DNA of 7,950 nucleotides from assembly GCA_003454835.1 (NCBI GenBank), contig DMTA01000330.1:1-7950 (forward strand), given 5' to 3'. The DNA comes from Achromobacter sp. (GTDB lineage: Bacteria > Pseudomonadota > Gammaproteobacteria > Burkholderiales > Burkholderiaceae_B). Below the pieces are notes generated by a model, which ran no database searches, was not told the DNA's origin, and saw nothing but the letters and a program-made list of their open reading frames with translations. Below are positions 1-5,543 of this stretch, piece after piece. Position 1 is the stretch's first letter. Every line of letters starts with the position of its first letter. Both the position numbers and the translations under genes were made by a program.

Positions 1-243
1 ACTCAAAGGAAGTGAGGTATGCTCTTAAACTTGACGTCTAAGGTACTTCACTTCTAGTGAGCACTTGATTTCTTGTGCTTGCGACTCAGGCCGAAGCCCA
101 AACCGCTGCACTCGCATCAAGCGCCCACACTTATCGGTTGTTTAGTTGTTAAAGAGCGGTACTGCTAAATTCTGTACTGCTGGTTTCTGCTTTTAACTTC
201 GGCCAACTTCGCTTTCGCGTCGTCGCTGTCGTTGCAGCAGAGA
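1..243 (-). other. 5' leader of an rRNA operon (pre-16S), 16S gene off the left edge
   Basis: Read on the minus strand, this stretch runs from the proximal rrn promoter toward the left edge. It contains the boxA core followed about 17 nt later by GTGTGGGC, which matches the order boxA then boxC (GTGTGGGC) in the E. coli rrn leader. The end of the leader (complement of 1-10) reads TCCTTTGAGT, like the TTCTTTGAG that precedes 16S in E. coli. A foldback pairs 9-15 with 48-54 (GAAGTGA/TCACTTC), extendable by a few pairs, which could form part of the RNase III processing region. No mature 16S sequence is present, so the identity rests on the leader signals and the promoters upstream. A 16S-23S spacer can also carry boxA, but three promoters directly upstream argue for the operon start. 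Confidence 0.8.
147..157 (-). promoter_or_regulatory. rrn boxA antitermination element
   Basis: The minus strand reads GCTCTTTAACA, matching the proteobacterial boxA consensus bound by NusB/NusE, which makes rRNA transcription resistant to Rho. The GTGTGGGC (complement of 122-129) downstream corresponds to boxC of the E. coli leader. The element lies about 90 nt after the predicted start of the proximal promoter, as expected for an rrn leader. Confidence 0.85.
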
Positions 244-278
244 AACGAGATTATGAAGAAGTTTTTATCGCTTGTCAA
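243..278 (-). promoter_or_regulatory. rrn proximal promoter (sigma-70)
   Basis: A perfect -35 TTGACA (complement of 273-278), a 17-bp spacer and CATAAT as -10 (complement of 250-255) give the strongest promoter in the window, with a start predicted near 243. The sequence upstream of the -35 (about 285-310) is rich in AAAG/GAAG runs on the minus strand and could act as a weak UP element. Promoter orientation and position fit an rRNA operon reading off the left edge. Confidence 0.88.
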
Positions 279-318
279 GTCAGCGTCGCTTTCTTACTTT
301 GCTTCGCTTTCTTGCGGC

Positions 319-386
319 GACCTCTTCAGGTCTCGCCAGGACTTTCGCCCTGCCCTAGCAGCTATTGAAATATCAGGGAAAACCCT
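319..386 (-). other. three hairpins between the middle and proximal rrn promoters
   Basis: Three compact dyads follow one another. 319-323 pairs with 328-332 (GACCT/AGGTC) and extends through a 2-nt bulge with GGC/GCC. 337-342 pairs with 347-352; in minus-strand RNA this is a 6-bp stem, including one G-U pair, closed by a GAAA tetraloop. 375-378 pairs with 383-386 (AGGG/CCCT). Only transcripts from the two upstream promoters would contain them. None is followed by a U-tract, so they are not obvious terminators; a role in processing or promoter interference is possible but unproven. Confidence 0.5.
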
Positions 387-406
387 AACTCTTCAGTAAC
401 TGCCAA

Positions 407-443
407 GCCCAAAACTATAGCACAATTTTTGCAGATCTTGCAA
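407..443 (-). promoter_or_regulatory. rrn middle promoter (sigma-70)
   Basis: The minus strand has TTGCAA (438-443), an 18-bp spacer and TATAGT (complement of 414-419), with a start predicted near 407. The -10 sits in the same GTGCTATAGT context as the distal promoter, so the two look like copies. It lies about 165 bp upstream of the proximal promoter and points the same way. Confidence 0.7.
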
Positions 444-591
444 CTGGCTTCTGCCTAATTTGCGTCGATCTATGCAATAACCGCCAAGCGCTCATTTCTG
501 ATTGCTGTTGCGGCAGGTGAGGTTGGGTTGCCCCGCTTCGCCTGTTGCACTTGCTTCGCTTCGCGTCTCGAAAACTGCGTGAGCTGCGAAG

Positions 592-626
592 GAGCGAGAC
601 TATAGCACAGAATTTTCCGCTGTCAT
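592..626 (-). promoter_or_regulatory. rrn distal promoter (sigma-70)
   Basis: ATGACA (complement of 621-626), a 16-bp spacer and TATAGT (complement of 599-604) predict a start near 592. Just upstream, at 638-651, the A/T-rich tract CAAATTTTTGGTTT covers about -46 to -59, where an UP element would bind the RNA polymerase alpha C-terminal domain. It is about 350 bp above the proximal promoter with no gene between them. Confidence 0.7.
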
Positions 627-651
627 GCGGGTGTCGCAAATTTTTGGTTTG

Positions 652-974
652 GCAGCGGGGGATGGGCCCTTCCGTCAGTAGCTACCGGAACGAGCTTTTG
701 CTGGACGGGAGACTTCCTCATACTTAGACGATGCCCTAACGGCCCGTTCTATATATAGAGGAAGGGCTGGCGAAGGCGCCACATTTCGGCTTGGATCTTG
801 GTGGGGGTGGCGGGCGCACCTTCTCCGCGGCATATGTGCACTTTCTACCGGCGGTACTCGACGCTCCATATCTATATGTATGTAGACAGGCCCCACGGGC
901 TCTGTCGGAGTGCCGTCGCCCCCGGAGTGCCGTCGCCCCCGGGGTTGCGCACGCCACGGCGGCGCGCGTCCGGA
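652..974. other. intergenic region without a recognisable gene
   Basis: Between the rrn promoter region and the end of the small minus-strand gene I see no reading frame with a ribosome binding site or recognisable family. It holds a 12-bp A/T palindrome (748-759), another A/T-rich patch (866-884) in an otherwise GC-rich stretch, a perfect 17-bp tandem duplication (906-939), and a GC hairpin (947-967) starting 8 nt after the stop of the small gene. That hairpin pairs GCGC with GCGC and GCC with GGC around a 2-nt bulge and has no U-tract, so it is at best a weak terminator. Confidence 0.6.
906..939. repeat. perfect 17-bp tandem duplication
   Basis: The unit CGGAGTGCCGTCGCCCC occurs at 906-922 and again, identical, at 923-939, with no gap. 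It is noncoding as far as I can see. Such an exact short duplication usually reflects recent slippage. Confidence 0.9.
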
Positions 975-1421
975 CTACCAGCGGATGTAATCAATAGGGC
1001 GAAGACGGGAAAGGTCGCGGCGTACGCTGGCTTCGTTGATCAGCCATTGGGGCGCACCTACGTCGTCGAGCATGTGCGGCTCCATATCTTGGGCGATATT
1101 GCGCATCCGCGCCGCGTTGCGGCGGACGCGGTAGGCGTTCCAAATGCGGGCCAGGAGGCTGCGGTCAGGCGCTTGCGCCGCTTCCAGCGCGTAATCCGAT
1201 GCTTCCACGGCAGATTCGGCCTCAGCAAGTGCGGTCGCAGCAGGTGCAGTCGCAGCAGGTGCTACCGCAGCGGGCCCAGGCGCGGCGGGTGCAGCGGCCC
1301 AGCGTGCAGTCGAAGCGGGCGCGGCCGCAGCGGCGGGAGACGCGATCGATCTGGCGGCGGACTTAGCATTGCGGGATGTGCCGACCAGGGGAGTAGTGGG
1401 CATGAACGGTTGCGCGGTCAT
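975..1421 (-). CDS. small Ala/Pro-rich protein with DUF1127-like C-terminal segment
   Basis: This 148-residue hypothetical protein has two parts. Residues about 20-80 are low-complexity Ala/Pro, partly coded by 15-bp tandem repeats, with PAAT-type units. Residues about 90-124 are amphipathic and basic (WNAYRVRRNAARMRNI, then LDDVGAP), resembling the short DUF1127/YjiS family, in which an arginine-rich helix precedes an L-x-D-[IV]-G motif. The C-terminus ends in DYIRW. No signal peptide or membrane helix is visible. I chose the ATG at 1421 because AGGAG (complement of 1428-1432) sits 6 nt upstream; an in-frame ATG at 1442 would add seven residues but has no such site. It is divergent from a LysR gene, which may regulate it. 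Members of DUF1127 have been linked to RNA binding and phosphate or stress responses in alphaproteobacteria; its role here is unknown. The coding call is firmer than the family call. Confidence 0.72.
   Translation of the reverse strand: MTAQPFMPTTPLVGTSRNAKSAARSIASPAAAAAPASTARWAAAPAAPGPAAVAPAATAPAATALAEAESAVEASDYALEAAQAPDRSLLARIWNAYRVRRNAARMRNIAQDMEPHMLDDVGAPQWLINEASVRRDLSRLRPIDYIRW
1216..1335 (-). repeat. 15-bp tandem repeat inside the Ala/Pro-rich gene
   Basis: Seven to eight degenerate 15-bp units run in register from about 1216. The units at 1231-1245 (GCGGTCGCAGCAGGT) and 1246-1260 (GCAGTCGCAGCAGGT) differ at one base, and later units drift. Because 15 is a multiple of three, the repeat keeps frame and encodes successive five-residue Ala/Pro blocks such as APAAT. 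Copy number could vary between strains without breaking the gene. Confidence 0.8.
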
Positions 1422-1441
1422 AACGGGCTCCTTTTGTTCCA

Positions 1442-1521
1442 TTTTGGTAAGCTTAATCGCCCAAATACCCGGTGAAAATCCAATTGTTTTGGCCTTATCG
1501 GTAAGCTACGATGACCAAAAT
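1442..1521. promoter_or_regulatory. bipartite direct repeat, candidate operator between divergent genes
   Basis: GGTAAGCT followed by 7 nt and CCAAA occurs at 1446-1465 and again at 1500-1519, exactly 54 bp apart, close to five helical turns. TTTTGG, the inverse of CCAAAA, also occurs at 1442-1447 and 1487-1492. The second copy overlaps the spacer and -10 of the putative lysR promoter. The arrangement suits cooperative binding by a tetrameric LysR regulator controlling itself and the divergent gene. Binding is inferred, not shown. Confidence 0.6.
1484..1519 (+). promoter_or_regulatory. candidate promoter of the GcvA-like lysR gene
   Basis: TTGTTT (1484-1489), a 17-bp spacer and TACGAT (1507-1512) predict a start near 1519, giving a leader of about 20 nt before the ATG at 1540. 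Both hexamers are moderate matches. I found no equally good promoter for the divergent minus-strand gene. Confidence 0.5.
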
Positions 1522-1539
1522 TTTTGATATAGGTTTGCC

Positions 1540-2463
1540 ATGCGCTTGCCGCTGAACACCCTTCCCGCTTTTCGCGTTGTCGCGGAACTGCAAAATCTGC
1601 GCGCCGCCGCCGAGCGGCTGCATCTGACACACAGCGCCGTGAGCCAGCAGATCAAGGTGCTGGAGGAGCAGATCGGCTTTCCGCTTTTCGAGCGCAGCGG
1701 GCGTGGCATCGTGTTGAACTCCGCTGGGGCCGCTTTGCTGTGCAGCGTGCAGGGCGCCATGGCGTTGCTCGATGAAGGCCTGATGGCGGCGAGTGCGGCC
1801 GCGAGCGGGCGCGAACAACGGTTGCGCGTGTCGGTATTGCCCTCGTTTGCACAGCGCTGGCTATTGCCGCGCATGGCGCGCTGGCGCGCCCGGCATCCGG
1901 AACTGGCGTTGGAGATCGAGACGTCCCAGCAAGTGGTCGACCTTGCGCGGGACGGCTTTCATGCTGCGCTTCGGATCGGGCAAGGGCCGTGGGCCGGGGT
2001 GGAGTCGGAACCACTGTTTGATGTGCCGTTGCCGTTGATCGTGCTGGCTTCGCCCGAGACGATGGCCGCCCTGCCCGGCAATTCGCCCGAAACGCTTGCG
2101 CGCCAGCCGCTACTTGGCGAGCGTGAGCTCTGGCAGCACTGGTTTGCGGCCGCCGGGTTTCCGACGCCGGTCACACCAGTGGCTTCATTCAATGACGCGG
2201 GGATGATGTTGCAGGCTGCCGAGCAGGGGCTAGGCATCACGCTCGGCCGCGAACTGCTGGCGGCGGACGCGCTCTGCGCGGGACGGCTTGTGCAGGTATC
2301 GCCTGTGCGCGTGCACTACGAACTGGCGCAGACCTACCACCTGGTGTACCGGCCGAGCTTGCGGGATTGGGCGCCGCTGGCCGCGTTCAAGCAATGGCTG
2401 CGCGACGAGCTGGAGATGTCGCGACAGACGTTGGTGACGTCAAAGCCCGTCGAAGAGCCCTAG
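1540..2463 (+). CDS. LysR-type transcriptional regulator, GcvA-like subgroup
   Basis: This 307-residue protein has the usual LTTR length and layout. A winged helix-turn-helix occupies residues 1-60 (AAAERLHLTHSAVSQQIKVLEE, with the recognition helix near 31-42, then PLFERSGRGIVLNSAG). A linker helix and a periplasmic-binding-protein-like effector domain follow from about 92 to 295. The phrases LPSFAQRWLLPRMARW and HPEL.LEIE at the start of the effector domain are typical of the GcvA-like group, whose members respond to diverse small molecules; the ligand here cannot be told. AGG sits 6 nt before the ATG at 1540, and the first residues (RLPLNTLPAFRVVAE) match the family's normal N-terminus. 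It is divergent from the small DUF1127-like gene, with about 118 bp between the starts, and converges with the CoA-transferase. Autoregulation through the shared repeat is likely but inferred. Confidence 0.93.
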   Translation: MRLPLNTLPAFRVVAELQNLRAAAERLHLTHSAVSQQIKVLEEQIGFPLFERSGRGIVLNSAGAALLCSVQGAMALLDEGLMAASAAASGREQRLRVSVLPSFAQRWLLPRMARWRARHPELALEIETSQQVVDLARDGFHAALRIGQGPWAGVESEPLFDVPLPLIVLASPETMAALPGNSPETLARQPLLGERELWQHWFAAAGFPTPVTPVASFNDAGMMLQAAEQGLGITLGRELLAADALCAGRLVQVSPVRVHYELAQTYHLVYRPSLRDWAPLAAFKQWLRDELEMSRQTLVTSKPVEEP

Positions 2464-2480
2464 CGGGCATGCCTTGGGCG

Positions 2481-2517
2481 AAAAAAAAGGTAAAGCGGCC
2501 GACGGCAGCTTTACCTT
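2481..2517 (-). terminator. intrinsic terminator of the CoA-transferase gene
   Basis: A perfect 10-bp stem pairs 2487-2496 (AAGGTAAAGC) with 2508-2517 (GCTTTACCTT), and GCC/GGC can pair inside it. Read on the minus strand, the stem runs directly into eight T residues (complement of 2481-2488), a textbook Rho-independent terminator, about 110 nt after the CoA-transferase stop. On the plus strand the hairpin comes 23 nt after the lysR stop but lacks a clear U-tract, so it probably terminates that transcript less efficiently. Confidence 0.9.
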
Positions 2518-2556
2518 GACCAAAACGCGGTGCCCGGCAAAACATTGCCTGGAACA

Positions 2557-2587
2557 GCCTGGGTTCGCTTCGCTCGATAGCCCAGGC
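2557..2587. other. secondary hairpin in the convergent intergenic region
   Basis: GCCTGGG (2557-2563) and CCCAGGC (2581-2587) form a 7-bp inverted repeat with a 17-nt loop, between the CoA-transferase stop and its terminator. There is no T-tract on either side. It may simply protect the 3' end of the transcript or have no function. Confidence 0.45.
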
Positions 2588-2625
2588 GGACGCCGCGGCG
2601 GCGGCAGTCAATCTTCGATCCTGCC

Positions 2626-4143
2626 TCAGGCCGCCTTGCGCGCCGATGCTGCGGCGGGCTGCATCGAGTCGGTTTCGTTGAACCGCTGGTGCCAGGAAAA
2701 CGCTTCTTCCAGCAGATGCGGCGTCTGGCCGCCACGGGCGCAGGCCCGATCAAAATAGTCTTGCAGCGCGTCCCGGTACGACGGATGAACGCAGTTCTGA
2801 ATGATGGCGCGGGCGCGCTCGCGCGGCGCCAGACCGCGCAGATCCGCCAGGCCGCATTCGGTCACCAGCACGTCAACGTCGTGTTCGGTGTGGTCGACGT
2901 GAGACACCATCGGCACCACACTTGAGATATCGCCGTTCTTGGCCATCGACTTGGACACGAAGATAGCAAGATGCGCGTTGCGAGCGAAATCGCCCGAGCC
3001 GCCGATGCCGTTCATCATGTGCGTGCCGCCGACGTGCGTCGAGTTCACGTTGCCATAGATATCAAATTCCAGTGCCGTGTTGATTGCGATGATGCCGAGC
3101 CGCCGCACGATTTCGGGCGCATTGCTGATTTCTTGCGGACGCAGCACGATGCGTTGGCGGTAGTGCTCCATGTTGGCGAGGATCTTCTCGTACACGGGCT
3201 TGGAGACGGTGATGGACGACGCCGAGGCGAATGCCAGCTTGCCCTGGTCGAGCAATTCAATGGCGCTGTCCTGCAGCACTTCGGAGTACATGACCAGGTT
3301 CTCGAAATCAGACGATTCGAACCCGTGCAGGACCGCGTTGGCGATGGTGCCAATGCCTGCCTGCAACGGCAACAACGCGTTGGTCAGACGGCCGGCGTCG
3401 ACTTCGCCGCGCAGGAACTGGTTGATATGGCCCGCGATCGCATTGGTCTCGGCATCCGGCGGCAGCGCGTTGGAGGGGCTGTCGGGCTCCTGCGTGATGA
3501 CGATGGCGGCGATCCTGGCGGGATCGACCTCGATGCTGGTCTGGCCGATGCGCTGATCCGCGGACACCAGGCCGATGGGCTGGCGGGCGGGACGGTCGCC
3601 GGGAATGTAGATGTCGTGCAGGCCTTCGATGGATGCGGGCACGCTCATGTTCAATTCGACGATGATCTTGTCGGCCTGCTGCACGAACGACGCGGAGTTG
3701 CCCACCGACATCGTCGGCACGATCGCGCCGGATTCGGTGACGGCGGCGGCCTCGATGATGGCCACGTTGATGGGACCGAGATGGCCCGCTCGCAGTTGTT
3801 CCACCGTCTCGGACAAATGCTGGTCAATGAAGGCGATTTCGCCTTGATTGATCTTGCGGCGAAGGGTCGTGTCTACCTGGAAGGGCAGACGCCGTGCCAG
3901 CGCATTGGCTTGCGCCAGCATCTTGTCGGTGTCGTGGCCGAGCGACGCGCCCGTAATCAAGGTGATGGCCAGCGGTTCGCGTTCCGCGCGGGCCGCCAGC
4001 GCGGCAGGCACCGACTTGCAGTCGCCAGCCCGGGTGAATCCGCTCATTCCGACGGTCATTCCGTCCTCAACCAATAAAGCGGCCTGTTCGGCTGAAGTGA
4101 TCCTGGCGTGCAGGTCGGCGTTGCGGATCCGGTCGAAAGGCAT
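2626..4143 (-). CDS. succinate CoA-transferase / acetyl-CoA hydrolase family (YgfH/AarC-like)
   Basis: The 505-residue protein is full length for the family that moves CoA between succinate and acetate or propionate in the cytoplasm. It closely resembles E. coli ScpC (YgfH) and Acetobacter AarC as I recall them. Visible blocks in order are GMSGFTRAGDCKSVP (32-46), RRKINQGEIAF (95-105), YSEVLQDSAIELL (286-298), FASASSITVS (305-314), RIVLRPQEISNAPEI (331-345), NSTHVGGTHMMNGIGGSGDF (367-386) and SSVVPMVSHVDHTEHD (407-422). E288 in YSEVLQ corresponds to the catalytic glutamate that forms the glutamyl-CoA intermediate, and GIGGSGDF is the glycine-rich loop. GGAG lies 5 nt before the ATG at 4143. 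No propionate or acetate pathway genes adjoin it; the only partner is a divergent LysR gene. Substrate preference (acetate, propionate or other acyl groups) cannot be fixed from sequence. The family name acetyl-CoA hydrolase usually reflects transferase activity. Confidence 0.94.
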   Translation of the reverse strand: MPFDRIRNADLHARITSAEQAALLVEDGMTVGMSGFTRAGDCKSVPAALAARAEREPLAITLITGASLGHDTDKMLAQANALARRLPFQVDTTLRRKINQGEIAFIDQHLSETVEQLRAGHLGPINVAIIEAAAVTESGAIVPTMSVGNSASFVQQADKIIVELNMSVPASIEGLHDIYIPGDRPARQPIGLVSADQRIGQTSIEVDPARIAAIVITQEPDSPSNALPPDAETNAIAGHINQFLRGEVDAGRLTNALLPLQAGIGTIANAVLHGFESSDFENLVMYSEVLQDSAIELLDQGKLAFASASSITVSKPVYEKILANMEHYRQRIVLRPQEISNAPEIVRRLGIIAINTALEFDIYGNVNSTHVGGTHMMNGIGGSGDFARNAHLAIFVSKSMAKNGDISSVVPMVSHVDHTEHDVDVLVTECGLADLRGLAPRERARAIIQNCVHPSYRDALQDYFDRACARGGQTPHLLEEAFSWHQRFNETDSMQPAAASARKAA

Positions 4144-4273
4144 GGTGTCTCCAAATTCAAAGGCTGGCGGCTTAGGGCCGGGCGTAGCGATGGTGGTCTG
4201 CAGCGCCCGGGCACCGTCTGACGCGGCGTTTCCCGAGGTCCCGAGGGCCGTGGATACGGGCGCCGGGACGATT

Positions 4274-4310
4274 TTTCGGCAGTATAGGAAGCCAAGAGAA
4301 AATCTCGTAA
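4274..4310 (-). promoter_or_regulatory. candidate promoter of the CoA-transferase gene
   Basis: TATACT (complement of 4281-4286) is a good -10. The best -35 is the poor TTACGA (complement of 4305-4310) at 18-bp spacing, with a start predicted near 4274 and a leader of about 130 nt. A good -10 with a weak -35 is typical of activator-dependent promoters, which fits the adjoining LysR-type site. The leader contains an 8-bp tandem repeat, TCCCGAGG, at 4231-4246. Confidence 0.55.
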
Positions 4311-4324
4311 TGACTTAAAATCAT
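4310..4324. promoter_or_regulatory. LysR-type box (T-N11-A dyad)
   Basis: ATGACTTAAAATCAT has perfect 4-bp arms (ATGA/TCAT) around 7 nt and contains T-N11-A, the consensus form for LysR-type binding. It shares one base with the -35 of the CoA-transferase promoter and is centred near -43 from the predicted start, roughly where the activation half-site of LysR regulators lies. The obvious candidate to bind it is the divergent regulator starting at 4391. Confidence 0.6.
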
Positions 4325-4390
4325 CCATTCCAGTCGTTTTTTTCATCATTTGGATTTTTCTCGCGCACGGCGCGAAGGGTCAGCTTTCCC

Positions 4391-5317
4391 ATGGACGTGC
4401 GCGCATTGCGGTATTTCGTGGAAACCGTCAGGCATGCCAGCTTCACGCAGGCGGCCAAGGCGCTGTTCGTCACGCAATCCACCGTCAGCAAGATGATCCG
4501 GCAACTGGAAGAAGAAGCCGGCACCCCACTTCTGATCCGAGACGGGCATACCGCCCGGCCTACCGACACCGGCCGGGTCATGTACCAGCGCGGCCTGCAG
4601 GTGCTGGAGACGATGCGCCAACTGTCGGAAGAAATGCGCCAGACCGCGGAATTGGGGCGCGGGGCTCTCGAGGTCGGCATTCCGCCGATGATCAATCTGC
4701 TGTTCACCCCGGTCGTCAAACGGTTCCGCGAATTGCATCCCGGCATCCACCTGACGCTGCGCGAAGGCACGGGCCAGGCGGTAGAGGGACTGGTGGCCAG
4801 CGGCGAACTGGAGGTCGGCGCCACCATCCTGCCGGTCGCACCAGATGGTGGCCTGGCCGCTCAAGCGTTCGGCAGTTATCCGATCTGGGTGATCGGACCG
4901 CCGGACGCGGCGTGGGCCGGCAAGACGTCGCTGCCGCTAAGCGCACTGCGCGAGGCGCGGCTGCTGATTCCGACCGACGACTTCGCGATCACCCGGCGGT
5001 TGCGGCAGGCGTTTGCAGACGCGGGACTGCAGCCCAGCATCGCGGCGCAAAGCGCGCATTGGGATTTTCTGGTGGCGATGGCCTCGGCAGGACTTGGCGT
5101 GGCCCTCTTGCCCGAGCCGCTGATGCAGCGGATGAAGACGCGCGGCCTGAGCACCGCGAAACTTGCGAAATCCGGCATCCAGTGGGAAGTCGGCCATATC
5201 TGGCTGCAGTCGGGCTATCTGTCGTTCGCCGCGCGTGCGTGGCTGCAAGTGTGCGACTCAGTGCTGGGCAAGCCTCGCGCGCGGGCTTCGCTGGCGTCCG
5301 GGCGGCCCCCGAAGTGA
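4391..5317 (+). CDS. LysR-type transcriptional regulator divergent from the CoA-transferase
   Basis: This 308-residue protein is a complete LTTR. The helix-turn-helix is at residues about 1-60 (RYFVETVRHASFTQAAKAL, VTQSTVSKMIRQLEEEAGTPLL), followed by a linker helix (about 62-88) and an effector-binding domain from about 90 (GALEVGIPPMINLLFTPVVKRF) to about 290. The tail is basic and low in complexity (KPRARASLASGRPPK). The start at 4391 gives the standard MDVRALRYF N-terminus; the only ribosome-site-like sequence, AAGGG at 4375-4379, is 11 nt away, rather far, so translation may be weak. No convincing promoter is visible for it. It lies 247 bp from the divergent CoA-transferase start with a LysR box between them, so it most likely regulates the transferase in response to a carboxylate or acyl-CoA signal. 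That target is inferred from position. Confidence 0.92.
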   Translation: MDVRALRYFVETVRHASFTQAAKALFVTQSTVSKMIRQLEEEAGTPLLIRDGHTARPTDTGRVMYQRGLQVLETMRQLSEEMRQTAELGRGALEVGIPPMINLLFTPVVKRFRELHPGIHLTLREGTGQAVEGLVASGELEVGATILPVAPDGGLAAQAFGSYPIWVIGPPDAAWAGKTSLPLSALREARLLIPTDDFAITRRLRQAFADAGLQPSIAAQSAHWDFLVAMASAGLGVALLPEPLMQRMKTRGLSTAKLAKSGIQWEVGHIWLQSGYLSFAARAWLQVCDSVLGKPRARASLASGRPPK

Positions 5318-5501
5318 TTCCAAACGTTGGGCAGGTAAACAGGGGTTGCCGACCGCGCCACGACTGGTTTGCCACTTGATGCAGCCATCTAAATCCGGCC
5401 CCAATTTCCCGGCCGGCCAGCTCGGCCAGGGCCGCGCGTCGACGCCGTTAGAAATATAGGGACGCAACGCAGTTTTTGTTGCAACGGGCGTGCCGTCGGC
5501 T

Positions 5502-5517
5502 TGCTATGCTGCCGCCT
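5502..5517 (+). promoter_or_regulatory. candidate extended -10 promoter of the channel gene
   Basis: TGCTATGCT (5502-5510) is an extended -10 element (TG-N-TATGCT). The nearest -35-like sequence, TTGCAA at 5480-5485, is 19 bp away, which is long, but extended -10 promoters need a -35 less. The predicted start near 5517 would give a leader of about 27 nt. Confidence 0.45.
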
Positions 5518-5521
5518 CCAA

Positions 5522-5534
5522 GCGAGCAACTCGC
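5522..5534 (+). other. small hairpin just upstream of the channel start codon
   Basis: GCGAG (5522-5526), loop CAA, CTCGC (5530-5534) form a perfect 5-bp stem ending 9 nt before the ATG at 5544. It occupies the place where a Shine-Dalgarno sequence would be, and none is seen. It could modulate translation initiation. Confidence 0.5.
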
Positions 5535-5543
5535 CCCCAAAAC

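Larger units (their letters stand above)
5318..5543. other. intergenic gap before the channel gene
   Basis: No gene is seen in these 226 bp. The stretch 5397-5440 is rich in GGCC and contains short self-complementary pieces, for example GGCCG/CGGCC, but no hairpin followed by a T-tract, so no clear terminator for the upstream lysR. A small dyad, GCAAC/GTTGC (5464-5468 and 5478-5482), has a T-run in its loop. The promoter of the channel gene lies at the right end. Confidence 0.55.

Noticed and set aside
1..160. A 16S-23S spacer rather than the operon leader
   Set aside because: boxA occurs in spacers too, but no tRNA or 16S 3' end is found upstream, and three promoters precede it.
675..896. 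A 73-codon minus-strand frame in the intergenic region
   Set aside because: No ribosome site, low-information Pro/Arg-rich sequence and no recognisable family.
1216..1335. A CRISPR-like or other regular array
   Set aside because: The 15-bp units abut without spacers and lie in frame inside a gene, so they are a coding microsatellite-like repeat.
798..1475. A 225-codon plus-strand frame across the small minus-strand gene
   Set aside because: The part over the 15-bp repeats gives Cys/Arg/Ser-rich junk, and there is no ribosome site; the minus frame has AGGAG and a plausible domain.
2971..4077. A 368-codon open frame on the plus strand opposite the CoA-transferase
   Set aside because: It is antisense to a clearly conserved enzyme, has unnatural His/Arg/Asp-rich composition and no family resemblance; long antisense frames are expected in GC-rich coding DNA.
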